DNA from: Streptomyces sp. CB02923
GTDB lineage: Bacteria; Actinomycetota; Actinomycetes; Streptomycetales; Streptomycetaceae
NCBI RefSeq assembly: GCF_001905005.1
Contig: NZ_LWKZ01000027.1
Location: 434,001 to 498,000 of the forward strand
Reading direction: 5' to 3'
DNA length: 64,000 nt
Below, one piece after another: positions 26,375-35,314 of this stretch (position 1 is its first letter; each line of letters opens with the position of its first letter). The notes below the pieces were generated by a model that worked only from the letters and a program-made list of their open reading frames with translations, did not search any database and was not told where the DNA came from. Both the position numbers and the translations under genes were made by a program.

Positions 26375-27643
26375 TTACGCCTGATGGCCTGCTCTGAAAC
26401 CGGGTTGGGCGGCCTCGTTCCGATCATTTTCCGCCGTGACCTGTGCAGCACCGCTCACGGCGGCGCCGCCACCAGGGGAAAGAAAGCGTTTTGTCGACAC
26501 AAGTACGAGCAACGCGGCCACGCCGCCCGCACCCGCCACCCCGAACCCGGCGGCCGGACCACCGCGCTCCACCGCGGGCCCGACCACCGTCATCCCCAGC
26601 GCGGACCCGACGCCGAACGTCGTCACCAGCCAGGAGAACGCCTCGGTGACCGTCCCCCTGGGCGCGTGCCCGTCCACGACCACGAACGCACACGCCAGCG
26701 CGGGCGCCAGGAACACACCGGCCACCCCCGTCAGCAGCGTCATCCCCGCCACACCCGGCGTCAGCGCCAGCGGCAGGTACCCCAGGGCCAGCAACGCCAC
26801 CAGCAGCCGCAGCCGGTTCTCCGGATGCCCCGGCCACTGCCGCGCGCCGTACACCACCCCGCCCAGGAGGGCGCCGACGCCGAGGGCGGACAGCAGATAG
26901 CTGGAGACCATGCCGCCGCCGTGCTCGTCCGCGTACGCGACGGCCGCCACCGCTATCGAACCGAGCGCCAGCCCGACGAAGAAGAACGAGGCGATCAGCA
27001 CCAGCATCCCGGACGACCGCAGGGCGCCGAGCCAGTGCGCCTCACGCGGCGCGCTGCGCCACTGCCGCGAGGGCGGGGAGACGGCCACGGAGAGCGCGCC
27101 GAGCACCCCGATCACATTGATCACCAGCAGCGCCCACCGCTCCGACCAGAGCGCCACACACGTCGTCACCAGCAACGGGCCGACCGCGAACAGCACTTCC
27201 TGCGCCACCGCGTCCAGCGCGTACGCGGCGTGCACCCGGTCCTCGCGCTTGAGCACTCCCGGCCACAGCGCCCGCAGCCCGCCCTCCAGCGGCGGTGTGA
27301 AGAACCCGGCGACCGCCATCGCGATGTACGCCATGGGCAGCGGTTCGAGGCCGACGACCGCCAGCAGCGCCATGCCCAGGGCGGAGACCACGGCCGAGGG
27401 CAGCAGCACGCGCGGCTGCCCGTACGTGTCCACCGCGCGCCCCAGGAGCGGCTGCCCGATCGCGTTGCTCACCCCGTAGACGGCGGAGAGCACGCCCGCG
27501 AGGACGTAACCGCCGCCCTCGGCGCGGGTGAAGAGCACCACCGCGAGCGGCCCGGTCGCGTTCGGCAGCCGGCCGACCAGCGTCCCGGCCAGCAGCCGGA
27601 GCGCATGACGCGTCCGGAGCAGCTCCGCATACCCAGCGGCCAT
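26375..27643 (-). CDS. MFS transporter
   Basis: 422 aa with 12 predicted membrane spans and the usual pseudo-repeat (GRLPNATGPLAVVLFTRAEG..., AIGQPLLGRAVDTYGQPRVL). ATG at 27643 (GGGG upstream). It is divergent from a LacI-family gene and lies directly upstream of pafA on the same strand. Substrate unknown; probably sugar or drug efflux. The pair interrupts the proteasome block between pafA and prcA. Confidence 0.85.
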   Translation of the reverse strand: MAAGYAELLRTRHALRLLAGTLVGRLPNATGPLAVVLFTRAEGGGYVLAGVLSAVYGVSNAIGQPLLGRAVDTYGQPRVLLPSAVVSALGMALLAVVGLEPLPMAYIAMAVAGFFTPPLEGGLRALWPGVLKREDRVHAAYALDAVAQEVLFAVGPLLVTTCVALWSERWALLVINVIGVLGALSVAVSPPSRQWRSAPREAHWLGALRSSGMLVLIASFFFVGLALGSIAVAAVAYADEHGGGMVSSYLLSALGVGALLGGVVYGARQWPGHPENRLRLLVALLALGYLPLALTPGVAGMTLLTGVAGVFLAPALACAFVVVDGHAPRGTVTEAFSWLVTTFGVGSALGMTVVGPAVERGGPAAGFGVAGAGGVAALLVLVSTKRFLSPGGGAAVSGAAQVTAENDRNEAAQPGFRAGHQA

Positions 27644-27681
27644 GCCGGCCCCATTTCCCCCGGTGCCACCCCGGGAAGTGT

Positions 27682-27708
27682 TACGTATAACGTGCGGCGT
27701 CATACGTA
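27682..27708. promoter_or_regulatory. Candidate LacI-family operator between MFS and lacI-type genes
   Basis: TACGTAT (27682-27688) and ATACGTA (27702-27708) form an inverted repeat in a short AT-richer stretch in the divergent promoter region. A second overlapping TTACGTATAACG string supports a binding site for the neighbouring regulator. Inference only. Confidence 0.4.
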
Positions 27709-27766
27709 CCATGGACGCAACCCGCGGGTCCACACCGCGCCGCCCGACGCGAGGAGTCCGACCCCG

Positions 27767-28828
27767 GTGACCGCCCAGGAGCACCCGACAGCAGCGCGCC
27801 CCGGCACGGCCGCCGCACCCCGCGTCACCAGCCGGGACGTCGCACGGGCCGCCGGCGTCTCGCAGGCCGCCGTCTCCCTGGTGCTCGGGGACAAGTGGCG
27901 CGGCCGTGTCTCACCGCACAAGGCCGACGCCGTACGCGCCGCCGCACGCGACCTCGGCTACCGCCCCAACCTGGCCGCCCGCAGCCTGCGCATGGGCCGC
28001 ACCCGTACCGCGCTGCTCGTCGTCCCCGCCCTGACCAGCGAGTACTTCGCCCGCGTCTACACCGGCGCGGCCCGGGTCGCCGCCGAACACGGCTTCGGCG
28101 TCGTCCTGTACCCCTCCCCCGAAGGCATCGGCCCGGCCCGGGACCCCTTCGCCTCCGCGCGCGCCGCACTCGACGGCGTCATCGCCTCCTCCATGGCCAC
28201 CGACGCCCTGACCGCCATGCGCGGCGAGGACCTGCCGCTGGTCATGCTCGACAGCGACCCGGACGACGCCCAGGCCACCGCGACGGTCAACCCCGACATC
28301 GCCGACGGGGTGCGGCGGCTCACCGCGCATCTGCTCGCCCTCGGCCACCGGCGCATCACCCACCTCGCCGCCGCCATCGACTCCTGGACCTTCCACGTAC
28401 GCGCGGGCGCCCTGGCCGAGGCGTTGCGCGGTGTCCCGGACGCGGACGTACGCGCCGAACCGGCGGCGCTCAGCGTGGAGGCCGGGCTGCGCGCGGCGCA
28501 CGCGGCCCTGACCCGGCCGGGCCCCCGCCCGACCGCCCTGCTGTGCGACGACGACCTCCTGGCGGCAGGCGCCTGCAAGGCCGCGCGCCGGCTGGGTCTG
28601 CGGGTGCCCGAGGACGTCTCCGTCACCGGCATCGACGATCTGGCGCTGGCGAAGGCCGTGGAGCCGGAGCTGACCACCGTACGGCTGCCTGCCGAGGAGG
28701 TCGGGGCCGCCGGGATGCGCGCCCTGATGACGGCTCTGGACGGCGGCGCGCCCACGCCCGTCACCCTGCCCGTCGACCTGCTCGTCCGCGGCTCGACGGC
28801 GCCGCCGCCCCAGGAACGGACGCCCTAG
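27767..28828 (+). CDS. LacI-family transcriptional regulator
   Basis: 353 aa. HTH VTSRDVARAAGVSQAAVSLV with the following hinge helix LAARSLRMGRT, then a periplasmic-binding-like effector domain (LDGVIASSMATDAL, LLALGHRRITHLAAAID, PEDVSVTGIDDL). GTG at 27767 with GAGGAG upstream. Divergent from the MFS gene, which it likely controls, and through it possibly pafA. Confidence 0.88.
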   Translation: MTAQEHPTAARPGTAAAPRVTSRDVARAAGVSQAAVSLVLGDKWRGRVSPHKADAVRAAARDLGYRPNLAARSLRMGRTRTALLVVPALTSEYFARVYTGAARVAAEHGFGVVLYPSPEGIGPARDPFASARAALDGVIASSMATDALTAMRGEDLPLVMLDSDPDDAQATATVNPDIADGVRRLTAHLLALGHRRITHLAAAIDSWTFHVRAGALAEALRGVPDADVRAEPAALSVEAGLRAAHAALTRPGPRPTALLCDDDLLAAGACKAARRLGLRVPEDVSVTGIDDLALAKAVEPELTTVRLPAEEVGAAGMRALMTALDGGAPTPVTLPVDLLVRGSTAPPPQERTP

Positions 28829-28911
28829 AAAGGGACACCCCAGTAACGGGCCCTCCAGGAGCGGACGCCGCCGTGGCGGAGGCAGCGGCGCGGGAGGTCC
28901 GGGAACGGCGG

Positions 28912-28945
28912 CGCGCCCCGGCGGATGCAGACCCGCCGGGGCGCG
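28912..28945. terminator. Bidirectional hairpin between lacI-type gene and prcA
   Basis: CGCGCCCCGGCGG and CCGCCGGGGCGCG make a perfect 13-bp stem with an 8-nt loop in the convergent gap. Confidence 0.75.
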
Positions 28946-29025
28946 TGAAGGCCCGTGCCCGTGCGGACGACGGCGCGTCCGCACTGCGGCGGCCTACGGA
29001 CTCGCCGTACGCCGCCCGCGTCGTG

Positions 29026-29814
29026 TCACGACGTCGTGGAACCGCCGTCGGATCCGGACGTGTCCTCGGAGTCCGAGGAGTCGTCAGCGGCTTCCTTGGA
29101 GCCTTCCGCGGCGCCGTTCTCCTCCAGCAGCCGGGAGAGCTGACGGCCCAGGATCCGCTTGAACTTCCGCTGCTGCGGTCGCGTACGATCCAGGGTCGCG
29201 ACCTCCAACTGGTCGGCGGCCAGCGTGCGTTCACCGCCGTTGTTGTCGCGGGAGAGCGACTCGACGGCCAGCTTCAGGGCCTCGCCCAGCGTCATGCCGT
29301 CGCGGTGCCGCTGATCGAGGTAGCTGCTGATCTGATCGGCGTTGCCGCCGACCGCGACCGAGCCGTGCTCGTCCACGATCGAACCGTCGTGCGGCAGCCG
29401 GTAGATCTGGTCATCCTCGGGGGCGTTGCCCACCTCCGCGACGATCAGCTCGACCTCGTAGGGCTTCTCGGCGGCGCTGGAGAAGATCGAGCCGAGGGTC
29501 TGGGCGTAGACATTGGCAAGGCCGCGCGCGGTCACGTCCGCGCGGTCGTAGGTATAGCCGCGCAGGTCGGCGTAGCGCACGCCGGCGATGCGCAGGTTCT
29601 CGAACTCGTTGTACTTGCCGACCGCCGCGAAGGCGATGCGGTCGTACATCTCGCTGACCTTGTGCAGGGCGCGGGAGGGGTTCTCGGCGACGAAGACCAC
29701 GCCGTCGGCGTACTGCAGCACCACGACGCTGCGGCCGCGCGCGATCCCCTTGCGGGCGTACTCCGCCCGGTCGGCCATGGCCTGCTGGGGTGAGACATAG
29801 AACGGCGTCGACAC
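29026..29814 (-). CDS. prcA: 20S proteasome alpha subunit PrcA
   Basis: 262 aa. The gate N-terminus STPFYVSPQQAMADRAEYAR is followed by the Ntn fold (GIARGRSVVVLQYADGVVFV) with no propeptide or catalytic threonine, as expected of alpha subunits. The C-tail is acidic and Ser/Gly-rich. GTG at 29814. Forms the outer gated rings to which Arc docks. 63 bp downstream of prcB, same operon. Confidence 0.96.
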   Translation of the reverse strand: MSTPFYVSPQQAMADRAEYARKGIARGRSVVVLQYADGVVFVAENPSRALHKVSEMYDRIAFAAVGKYNEFENLRIAGVRYADLRGYTYDRADVTARGLANVYAQTLGSIFSSAAEKPYEVELIVAEVGNAPEDDQIYRLPHDGSIVDEHGSVAVGGNADQISSYLDQRHRDGMTLGEALKLAVESLSRDNNGGERTLAADQLEVATLDRTRPQQRKFKRILGRQLSRLLEENGAAEGSKEAADDSSDSEDTSGSDGGSTTS

Positions 29815-29877
29815 CGGCTATCCGTCCCTTTCTGTCAATGACTCTCTCAGTGGCGCGTGCATGGCGGACATCCGTCC

Positions 29878-30723
29878 TCAGAGCAGCGCGGCACGCGGGC
29901 CGTCGGGCTCGTCGAGCCGCCGCTCGTGGATGGCACGGGCGATCTCCGACACCTCGGCTCCGGTGTACCGCTTGAAGCCGTCCTCGGTGATCACCGTGAC
30001 GATCGGGTAGATCCGGCGGGCCATGTCGGGGCCGCCGGTCGCCGAGTCGTCGTCCGCGGCGTCGTACAGCGCCTGGACCACGGCCGTGGCGGCCTGGTTC
30101 TCCGTGAAGTCCTCGCGGTAGAGCTTCTTGAGGGCGCCGCGCGCGAAGACCGAGCCGGAGCCCGTCGAGGCGAAGCCGTGCTCCTCCGAACGCCCGCCGG
30201 TCACGTCGTACGAGAAGATGCGGCCCTTCTCGCGGTCCACGTCCCAGCCGGCGAACAGCGGCACCACGGCCAGGCCCTGCATGGCCATGCCGAGATTGCT
30301 GCGGATCATCGTCGAGAGGCGGTTGGCCTTGCCCTCCAGGGAGAGTTGGGCGCCCTCGACCTTCTCGAAGTGCTCCAGCTCCAACTGGAAGAGCTTGACC
30401 ATCTCGACCGCGAGACCGGCCGTGCCGGCGATGCCGACGGCGGAGTACTCGTCGGCCGGGAAGACCTTCTCGATGTCGCGCTGCGCGATGACGTTGCCCA
30501 TCGTCGCGCGGCGGTCACCGGCGAGCACCACCCCGCCGGGGAACGACGCCGCGACGATCGTGGTGCCGTGCGGCGCCTCGATGGTCCCCTGCACGGGCAG
30601 CGGCGGCCGGCGGCCCGGCAGCAGCTCCGGCGAGTGCTCCCCGAGGAAGTCCATGAACGACGAGGACCCGGGCGTCAGGAAGGCAGCTGGTAGATGCCCG
30701 GCGTTACGAGTGTTGGCTTCCAC
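29878..30723 (-). CDS. prcB: 20S proteasome beta subunit PrcB
   Basis: 281 aa. A 53-residue propeptide ends APHG and cleavage exposes Thr54 of TTIVAASFPGGVVLAGDRRA, the catalytic nucleophile; conserved Asp and Lys (GDRR, and Lys in the DIEKVF region) follow. GTG at 30723 has GGAAGG 6 nt upstream. Its first 49 bp overlap the 3' end of a decayed endonuclease VII-like gene. Part of pup-prcB-prcA. Confidence 0.96.
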   Translation of the reverse strand: MEANTRNAGHLPAAFLTPGSSSFMDFLGEHSPELLPGRRPPLPVQGTIEAPHGTTIVAASFPGGVVLAGDRRATMGNVIAQRDIEKVFPADEYSAVGIAGTAGLAVEMVKLFQLELEHFEKVEGAQLSLEGKANRLSTMIRSNLGMAMQGLAVVPLFAGWDVDREKGRIFSYDVTGGRSEEHGFASTGSGSVFARGALKKLYREDFTENQAATAVVQALYDAADDDSATGGPDMARRIYPIVTVITEDGFKRYTGAEVSEIARAIHERRLDEPDGPRAALL

Positions 30724-31117
30724 ACGTTTCCTTCCGGATATTCGGCCGCCCGCTTCAAGACGTGCGGCCGATCCTTGAATTGGCCCAGCGCTGCGTTGCA
30801 GCTGAAGCACAGTACGTCCCGGACCTTACCTGTCCTGCGGTCATGATCCACATGCATGCGGAGGCGGACGGGGCGAGGGCTGCGGCAGCTCTTCGCCTCC
30901 CGGTCCCCGCGGTCGTGTGCCGACGCCCGGGACGGGCTGTTCGTACGCGCTCACCGAGCACGTACCGGCGGCGCCGGGAGCGCGCGGCAGCCTGCTCGGC
31001 CGCGCGCTCCCGGTGCCGGAGCCGGAAACCGTCACGCCGGTTCGTGTGCACGGCGTACGCGGCCGACGGCCCGCCGCGCCCGCACGTCCCGCACCGGCTG
31101 CCGACGGCTCCCGGCAT
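30675..31117 (-). pseudogene. Endonuclease VII-like (His-Me finger) gene remnant between pup and prcB
   Basis: An ATG at 31117, 5 bp after the pup stop, opens a frame beginning MPGAVGSRCGTCGRGGPSAA with one CxxC zinc knuckle. The second Cys pair of this family has become non-Cys (DGFRLRHRERAAEQ). The reading then breaks into other frames, and the last 60 codons (30857-30675) keep HVDHDRRTGKVRDVLCFSCN and NAALGQFKDRP, the His-Me core, with the second DHDH histidine replaced by Arg. A related full-length gene is expected at this position in other Streptomyces (memory). The retained 3' part overlaps the prcB start. Confidence 0.7.
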
Positions 31118-31122
31118 ACCCG

Positions 31123-31341
31123 TTACTGTCCGCCTTTTTGCACGAACGACCGCACGAAATCCTCGGCGTTCTCCTCGAGTACGTCGTCGATCTCGTCCAG
31201 CACGGAGTCGACGTCGTCCGACAGCTTCTCCTGCCGCTCCTTGAGATCGTCCGCGGCCTGCGCGTCCTGCGACTGCTCCTCGACCTCCTCGGTCGAACGC
31301 GTCGCCTTCTGCTGTCCGCCGCCGGTGTCCTTGGTCGCCAT
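31123..31341 (-). CDS. pup: Prokaryotic ubiquitin-like protein Pup
   Basis: 72 aa, intrinsically disordered and acidic, with the Arc-binding coiled-coil region (about 28-60) and C-terminal ENAEDFVRSFVQKGGQ. It ends Gly-Gly-Gln, so Dop must deamidate it before PafA can use it. ATG at 31341 preceded by GTGAGGG. First gene of the pup-(remnant)-prcB-prcA operon. Confidence 0.97.
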   Translation of the reverse strand: MATKDTGGGQQKATRSTEEVEEQSQDAQAADDLKERQEKLSDDVDSVLDEIDDVLEENAEDFVRSFVQKGGQ

Positions 31342-31391
31342 GTCCCTCACCCCGCTCGGTTCGCCCCGCTCGATGTGACTGTCAAGATCAG

Positions 31392-31414
31392 ACCCTACAA
31401 GCCGGGTCTGACAT
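31392..31414 (-). promoter_or_regulatory. PafBC-type promoter upstream of pup, inside a perfect inverted repeat
   Basis: Minus strand: ATGTCAGAC (31414-31406), 8 nt, TAGGGT (31397-31392). This has the TGTCRG-N10-TANNNT core and exact spacing of the RecA-NDp promoter, 51 bp before the pup ATG. The -10 lies in an inverted repeat, TCAGACCC (31388-31395) with GGGTCTGA (31404-31411), which could also act as an operator or hairpin. Confidence 0.6.
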
Positions 31415-31518
31415 CGGCCCTGTTCTTGGTCGTCTTCGTGCAACGTCCGGGAGTCACCCCGATGATTCCCGCCCGGGGACATTTCAGCCCCGGATCGGAT
31501 GCCCGATCGGGCCTTTGG

Positions 31519-33030
31519 TCACCCTCCGGAAAGGACCCGCACCAGGTCCTCGGCCGTACGGCACCGGTCGAGCAGCTCTTTGACGTGGTTACGGGTGCCG
31601 CGCAGCGGTTCCAGCGTCGGTACCCGTTGCAGAGAGTCACGGCCCGGCAGATCGAAGATCACCGAGTCCCAGGAGGCCGCGGCCACGTCGTCCGCGTACT
31701 GCTCCAGGCACCGGCCGCGGAAGTACGCCCGGGTGTCCTCCGGCGGCGCCTGGATCGCCCGGGTGACCTCGTCGTCGGTCAGCAGGCGCTTCATCTTGCC
31801 GCGGGCCGCGAGGCGGTTGTAGAGGCCCTTGTCGGCCCGGACGTCGGCGTACTGGAGGTCGACCAGCTGGAGCCGGGCCGCGTCCCACTCCACCCCGTCC
31901 CGGCGCCGGTAGCCCTCCATCAGCTCCCGCTTGGCCACCCAGTCCAGCTCGCCGGACAGGCTCATCGGGTCGTGCTCCAGGCGCCCCAGTACGTCCTCCC
32001 AGCGGGTCAGGACGTCCTTGGTCTGCTCGTCGGCGTCCGCGCCGAGCCGGTCCTCGACGTACTTGCGCGCCAGCTCGAAGTACTCCATCTGGAGTTGTAC
32101 CGCGGTCAGGGTCCGGCCGCTGCGCAGCGTGATCAGGCGGCGCAGCGTCGGGTCGTGGGAGACCTGGTGGAGGGTGCGTACGGGCTGGTCGACGGCGAGG
32201 TCGGCGGCGATGAAACCGTCCTCGATCATGGACAGCACCAGCGCGGTCGTACCCAGCTTGAGGTACGTGGAGATCTCGGAGAGGTTCGCGTCCCCGATGA
32301 TCACGTGCAGCCGGCGGTACTTCTCGGCGTCGGAGTGCGGCTCGTCACGGGTGTTGATGATGGGGCGCTTGAGGGTGGTCTCCAGGCCGACCTCGACCTC
32401 GAAGTAGTCGGCGCGCTGACTGATCTGGAAGCCGTGTTCGTGGCCGTCCTGGCCGATGCCGACGCGGCCGGCACCGGCGTAGACCTGGCGCGAGACGAAG
32501 AACGGCGTCAGGTGCCGCACGATGTCCGAGAACGGGGTCTCCCGCTTCATCAGGTAGTTCTCGTGCGTGCCGTAGGAGGCGCCCTTGTTGTCGGTGTTGT
32601 TCTTGTAGAGGTGGATGGGCTGGGCGCCGGGGACCTGGGCCGCGCGCTCGGCGGCCTCGGCCATGATGCGCTCGCCGGCCTTGTCCCAGAGCACCGCGTC
32701 GCGCGGATTGGTGACCTCCGGCGAGCTGTACTCCGGATGCGCGTGGTCGACGTACAGACGTGCCCCGTTGGTGAGGATCACATTGGCCAGCCCGATGTCC
32801 TCGTCGGTGAGCTGGCTGGCGTCGGCGTTCTCGCGGGCGAGGTCGAAGCCTCGGGCGTCCCGCAGCGGGTTCTCCTCCTCGAAGTCCCAGCGGGCGCGTC
32901 GCGCCCGGTGCATCGCCGCCGCGTAGGCGTTGACGACCTGGGACGAGGTGAGCATGGCATTGGCGTTCGGGTGGCCGGGGACGGAGATCCCGTACTCCGT
33001 CTCGATTCCCATTACTCGCCGTACGGTCAT
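31519..33030 (-). CDS. dop: Deamidase/depupylase of Pup, Dop
   Basis: 503 aa, the PafA paralogue. Glu10 lies in MGIETEYGI, Asp95 in ARLYVDHAHPEYSSPE, and the Dop-specific loop insert spans about 40-80 (RARRARWDFEEENPLRDARG). LYKNNTDNKGASYGTHENYL, RPIINTRDEPHSDAEKYRRL and VIIGDANLSE follow. ATG at 33030 with GGAGGG upstream. Converts Pup-Gln to Pup-Glu and removes Pup from substrates. Confidence 0.97.
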   Translation of the reverse strand: MTVRRVMGIETEYGISVPGHPNANAMLTSSQVVNAYAAAMHRARRARWDFEEENPLRDARGFDLARENADASQLTDEDIGLANVILTNGARLYVDHAHPEYSSPEVTNPRDAVLWDKAGERIMAEAAERAAQVPGAQPIHLYKNNTDNKGASYGTHENYLMKRETPFSDIVRHLTPFFVSRQVYAGAGRVGIGQDGHEHGFQISQRADYFEVEVGLETTLKRPIINTRDEPHSDAEKYRRLHVIIGDANLSEISTYLKLGTTALVLSMIEDGFIAADLAVDQPVRTLHQVSHDPTLRRLITLRSGRTLTAVQLQMEYFELARKYVEDRLGADADEQTKDVLTRWEDVLGRLEHDPMSLSGELDWVAKRELMEGYRRRDGVEWDAARLQLVDLQYADVRADKGLYNRLAARGKMKRLLTDDEVTRAIQAPPEDTRAYFRGRCLEQYADDVAAASWDSVIFDLPGRDSLQRVPTLEPLRGTRNHVKELLDRCRTAEDLVRVLSGG

Positions 33031-33259
33031 GCGGCCCTCCTTGCCCGGCGGCGCCCCCGGATGGGGTCGGCGCTCAAGTACCGCTGCGCTTCCGGTCCGT
33101 GTGCGGCCCCCGCTTCCGCAGTGCGCGACGCGGCGGTACCGAAGAGCCTAGAACGCCTTTGCGGCGCTGGGGAGATCATTACAGTCATTGCTCCAGTCCG
33201 GTTTTCACCTGCTCCGTCGCCGCCTTCCGGGGATCACTCCCGTGGCCCCGGAAATGCGT

Positions 33260-33297
33260 CCGGCTGCGGACGCCCCGTGCAGGACATCCGCAGCCGG
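33260..33297 (-). terminator. Hairpin after arc
   Basis: CCGGCTGCGG and CCGCAGCCGG form a perfect 10-bp stem with an 18-nt loop, 10 bp past the arc stop. It separates arc from dop. Confidence 0.65.
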
Positions 33298-33306
33298 TCG
33301 GCGGTG

Positions 33307-35073
33307 TTACAGGTATTGGCCGGTATTCGCCACCGTGTCGATGGAGCGGCCGGTGTCGGCGCCCTGCTTGCCGGTCACCAGGGTGCGGATGTAGACGATC
33401 CGCTCGCCCTTCTTGCCGGAGATGCGGGCCCAGTCGTCCGGGTTGGTGGTGTTGGGCAGGTCCTCGTTCTCCTTGAACTCGTCCACGCACGCCTGGAGCA
33501 GGTGGGCGACGCGAAGACCCTTCTGGTTGTGTTCGAGGAATGCCTTGATGGCCATCTTCTTGGCGCGTCCGACGATGTTTTCGATCATCGCGCCGGAGTT
33601 GAAGTCCTTGAAGTACAGAACTTCCTTGTCACCGTTGGCGTAGGTGACCTCCAGGAAGCGGTTCTCCTCGGATTCCGCGTACATCTGCTCGACGACCGAC
33701 TGGATCATCGCGCTGACCGCGGCCTTGCGGGAGTCGCCGTGCTCGCCGAGGTCGTCGGCGTGCAGCGGCAGGCGCTCGGTGAGGTACTTCGAGAAGATGT
33801 CCTTGGCGGCCTCGGCGTCCGGACGCTCGATCTTGATCTTGACGTCCAGCCGGCCGGGCCGCAGGATCGCCGGGTCGATCATGTCCTCGCGGTTGGAGGC
33901 GCCGATGACGATGACGTTCTCCAGGCCCTCCACGCCGTCGATCTCGGAGAGCAGCTGGGGGACGATGGTGTTCTCCACGTCCGAGCTGACCCCGGATCCG
34001 CGGGTGCGGAAGAGGGAGTCCATCTCGTCGAAGAAGACGATGACGGGGGTGCCCTCGCTCGCCTTCTCCCGGGCCCGCTGGAAGACGAGGCGGATGTGCC
34101 GCTCCGTCTCGCCGACGTACTTGTTCAGCAGCTCGGGGCCCTTGATGTTGAGGAAGAAGCTCTTCCCCGCGGGCTGGCCGGTCACCTCGGCGACCTTCTT
34201 GGCGAGCGAGTTGGCGACCGCCTTGGCGATGAGCGTCTTGCCGCAGCCGGGCGGTCCGTAGAGCAGTACGCCCTTGGGCGGGCGCAGTTCGTGCTCCTTG
34301 AACAGGTCCGGGTAGAGGTACGGGAGCTCGACCGCGTCGCGGATCAGTTCGATCTGGCCGCCCAGACCGCCGATCTTCGTGTAGTCGATGTCCGGGACCT
34401 CTTCGAGGACCAGTTCTTCGACCTCGCTCTTGGGAATGACCTCGTAGACATAACCGGAACGGGGCTCCAGGAGCAGGGCGTCCCCGGCGCGGATGTTGAT
34501 GTCCAGCAGGGGCTCGGCGAGCCTCACCACCCGCTCCTCGTCGGTGTGCCCGATGACCAGGGCGCGCTCGCCGTCCTCAAGGATCTCCTTGAGGGTGACG
34601 ATGTCCCCGGCGTTCTCGTACTCCATGGCCTCGACCACGTTGAGCGCCTCGTTGAGCATGACCTCCTGGCCACGCCGGAGGTCGTCGAGGTCGACGCTGG
34701 GGCTGACGTTCACCCGGAGTTTTCGGCCTCCGGTGAAGATGTCGGCCGTACTGTCCTCGTTCGCCTGCAGGAAGACGCCGAAGCCGGCCGGCGGCTGCGC
34801 GAGCCGGTCGACCTCTTCCTTGAGGGCCACGATCTGGTCGCGCGCCTCGCGCAATGTGTTCGCGAGGCGCTCGTTCTGTGCCGAAACACCGGCCAGGTTG
34901 GTCTGCAGCTCGACGATCCGCTCTTCGAGAATCCTCGTGTGACGCGGAGAGTCGGCGAGCTTGCGTCGCAGGACGGCGATCTCCTGCTCAAGATAGGCAA
35001 CCTGGCCGGCAGGGTCATCAGACCCCCGCCCCGGCCGGATGCCGCGGTTGATGTCGTCGTCGTGGGCTGCCAC
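33307..35073 (-). CDS. arc: Proteasome-activating AAA ATPase Arc/Mpa
   Basis: 588 aa. N-terminal coiled coil (about 22-95), tandem OB domains (about 97-240), one AAA module with Walker A GPPGCGKT (273-280) and Walker B VIVFFDE (344-350). It ends TVANTGQYL with the penultimate Tyr used to open the 20S gate. GTG at 35073 has GGAGGAGGTGAGG upstream and gives the conserved AAHDDDINRG start. A TAGGGT -10-like element lies at 35112-35117. Unfolds pupylated proteins into PrcAB. Confidence 0.97.
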   Translation of the reverse strand: MAAHDDDINRGIRPGRGSDDPAGQVAYLEQEIAVLRRKLADSPRHTRILEERIVELQTNLAGVSAQNERLANTLREARDQIVALKEEVDRLAQPPAGFGVFLQANEDSTADIFTGGRKLRVNVSPSVDLDDLRRGQEVMLNEALNVVEAMEYENAGDIVTLKEILEDGERALVIGHTDEERVVRLAEPLLDINIRAGDALLLEPRSGYVYEVIPKSEVEELVLEEVPDIDYTKIGGLGGQIELIRDAVELPYLYPDLFKEHELRPPKGVLLYGPPGCGKTLIAKAVANSLAKKVAEVTGQPAGKSFFLNIKGPELLNKYVGETERHIRLVFQRAREKASEGTPVIVFFDEMDSLFRTRGSGVSSDVENTIVPQLLSEIDGVEGLENVIVIGASNREDMIDPAILRPGRLDVKIKIERPDAEAAKDIFSKYLTERLPLHADDLGEHGDSRKAAVSAMIQSVVEQMYAESEENRFLEVTYANGDKEVLYFKDFNSGAMIENIVGRAKKMAIKAFLEHNQKGLRVAHLLQACVDEFKENEDLPNTTNPDDWARISGKKGERIVYIRTLVTGKQGADTGRSIDTVANTGQYL

Positions 35074-35314
35074 GGTCCTCACCTCCTCCAAGGGGAGCTG
35101 GACGCTTCCTGACCCTACCTGGGCCGGTGCAGGTTGAAACCCCTAGATCGAAAAGACTGTCGGGGTGTGTCCGATCTTCACCCTTGCGCACGTCCTCACC
35201 TCATGGGGATACCCACCCAACAACATCAGAAAGCGAGCGGTTGTATCGTCGAGACGGTCAACACCCGTCAGGGTTGGCCCCATTTGATTTACGTACGCAG
35301 GAACGGCAGGCGAG

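Noticed and set aside
30675..30857. 60-residue minus frame with a His-Me core as an independent functional gene
   Set aside because: It lacks the zinc knuckles and the second catalytic histidine, and matches only the C-terminal third of the family; treated as part of a pseudogene.
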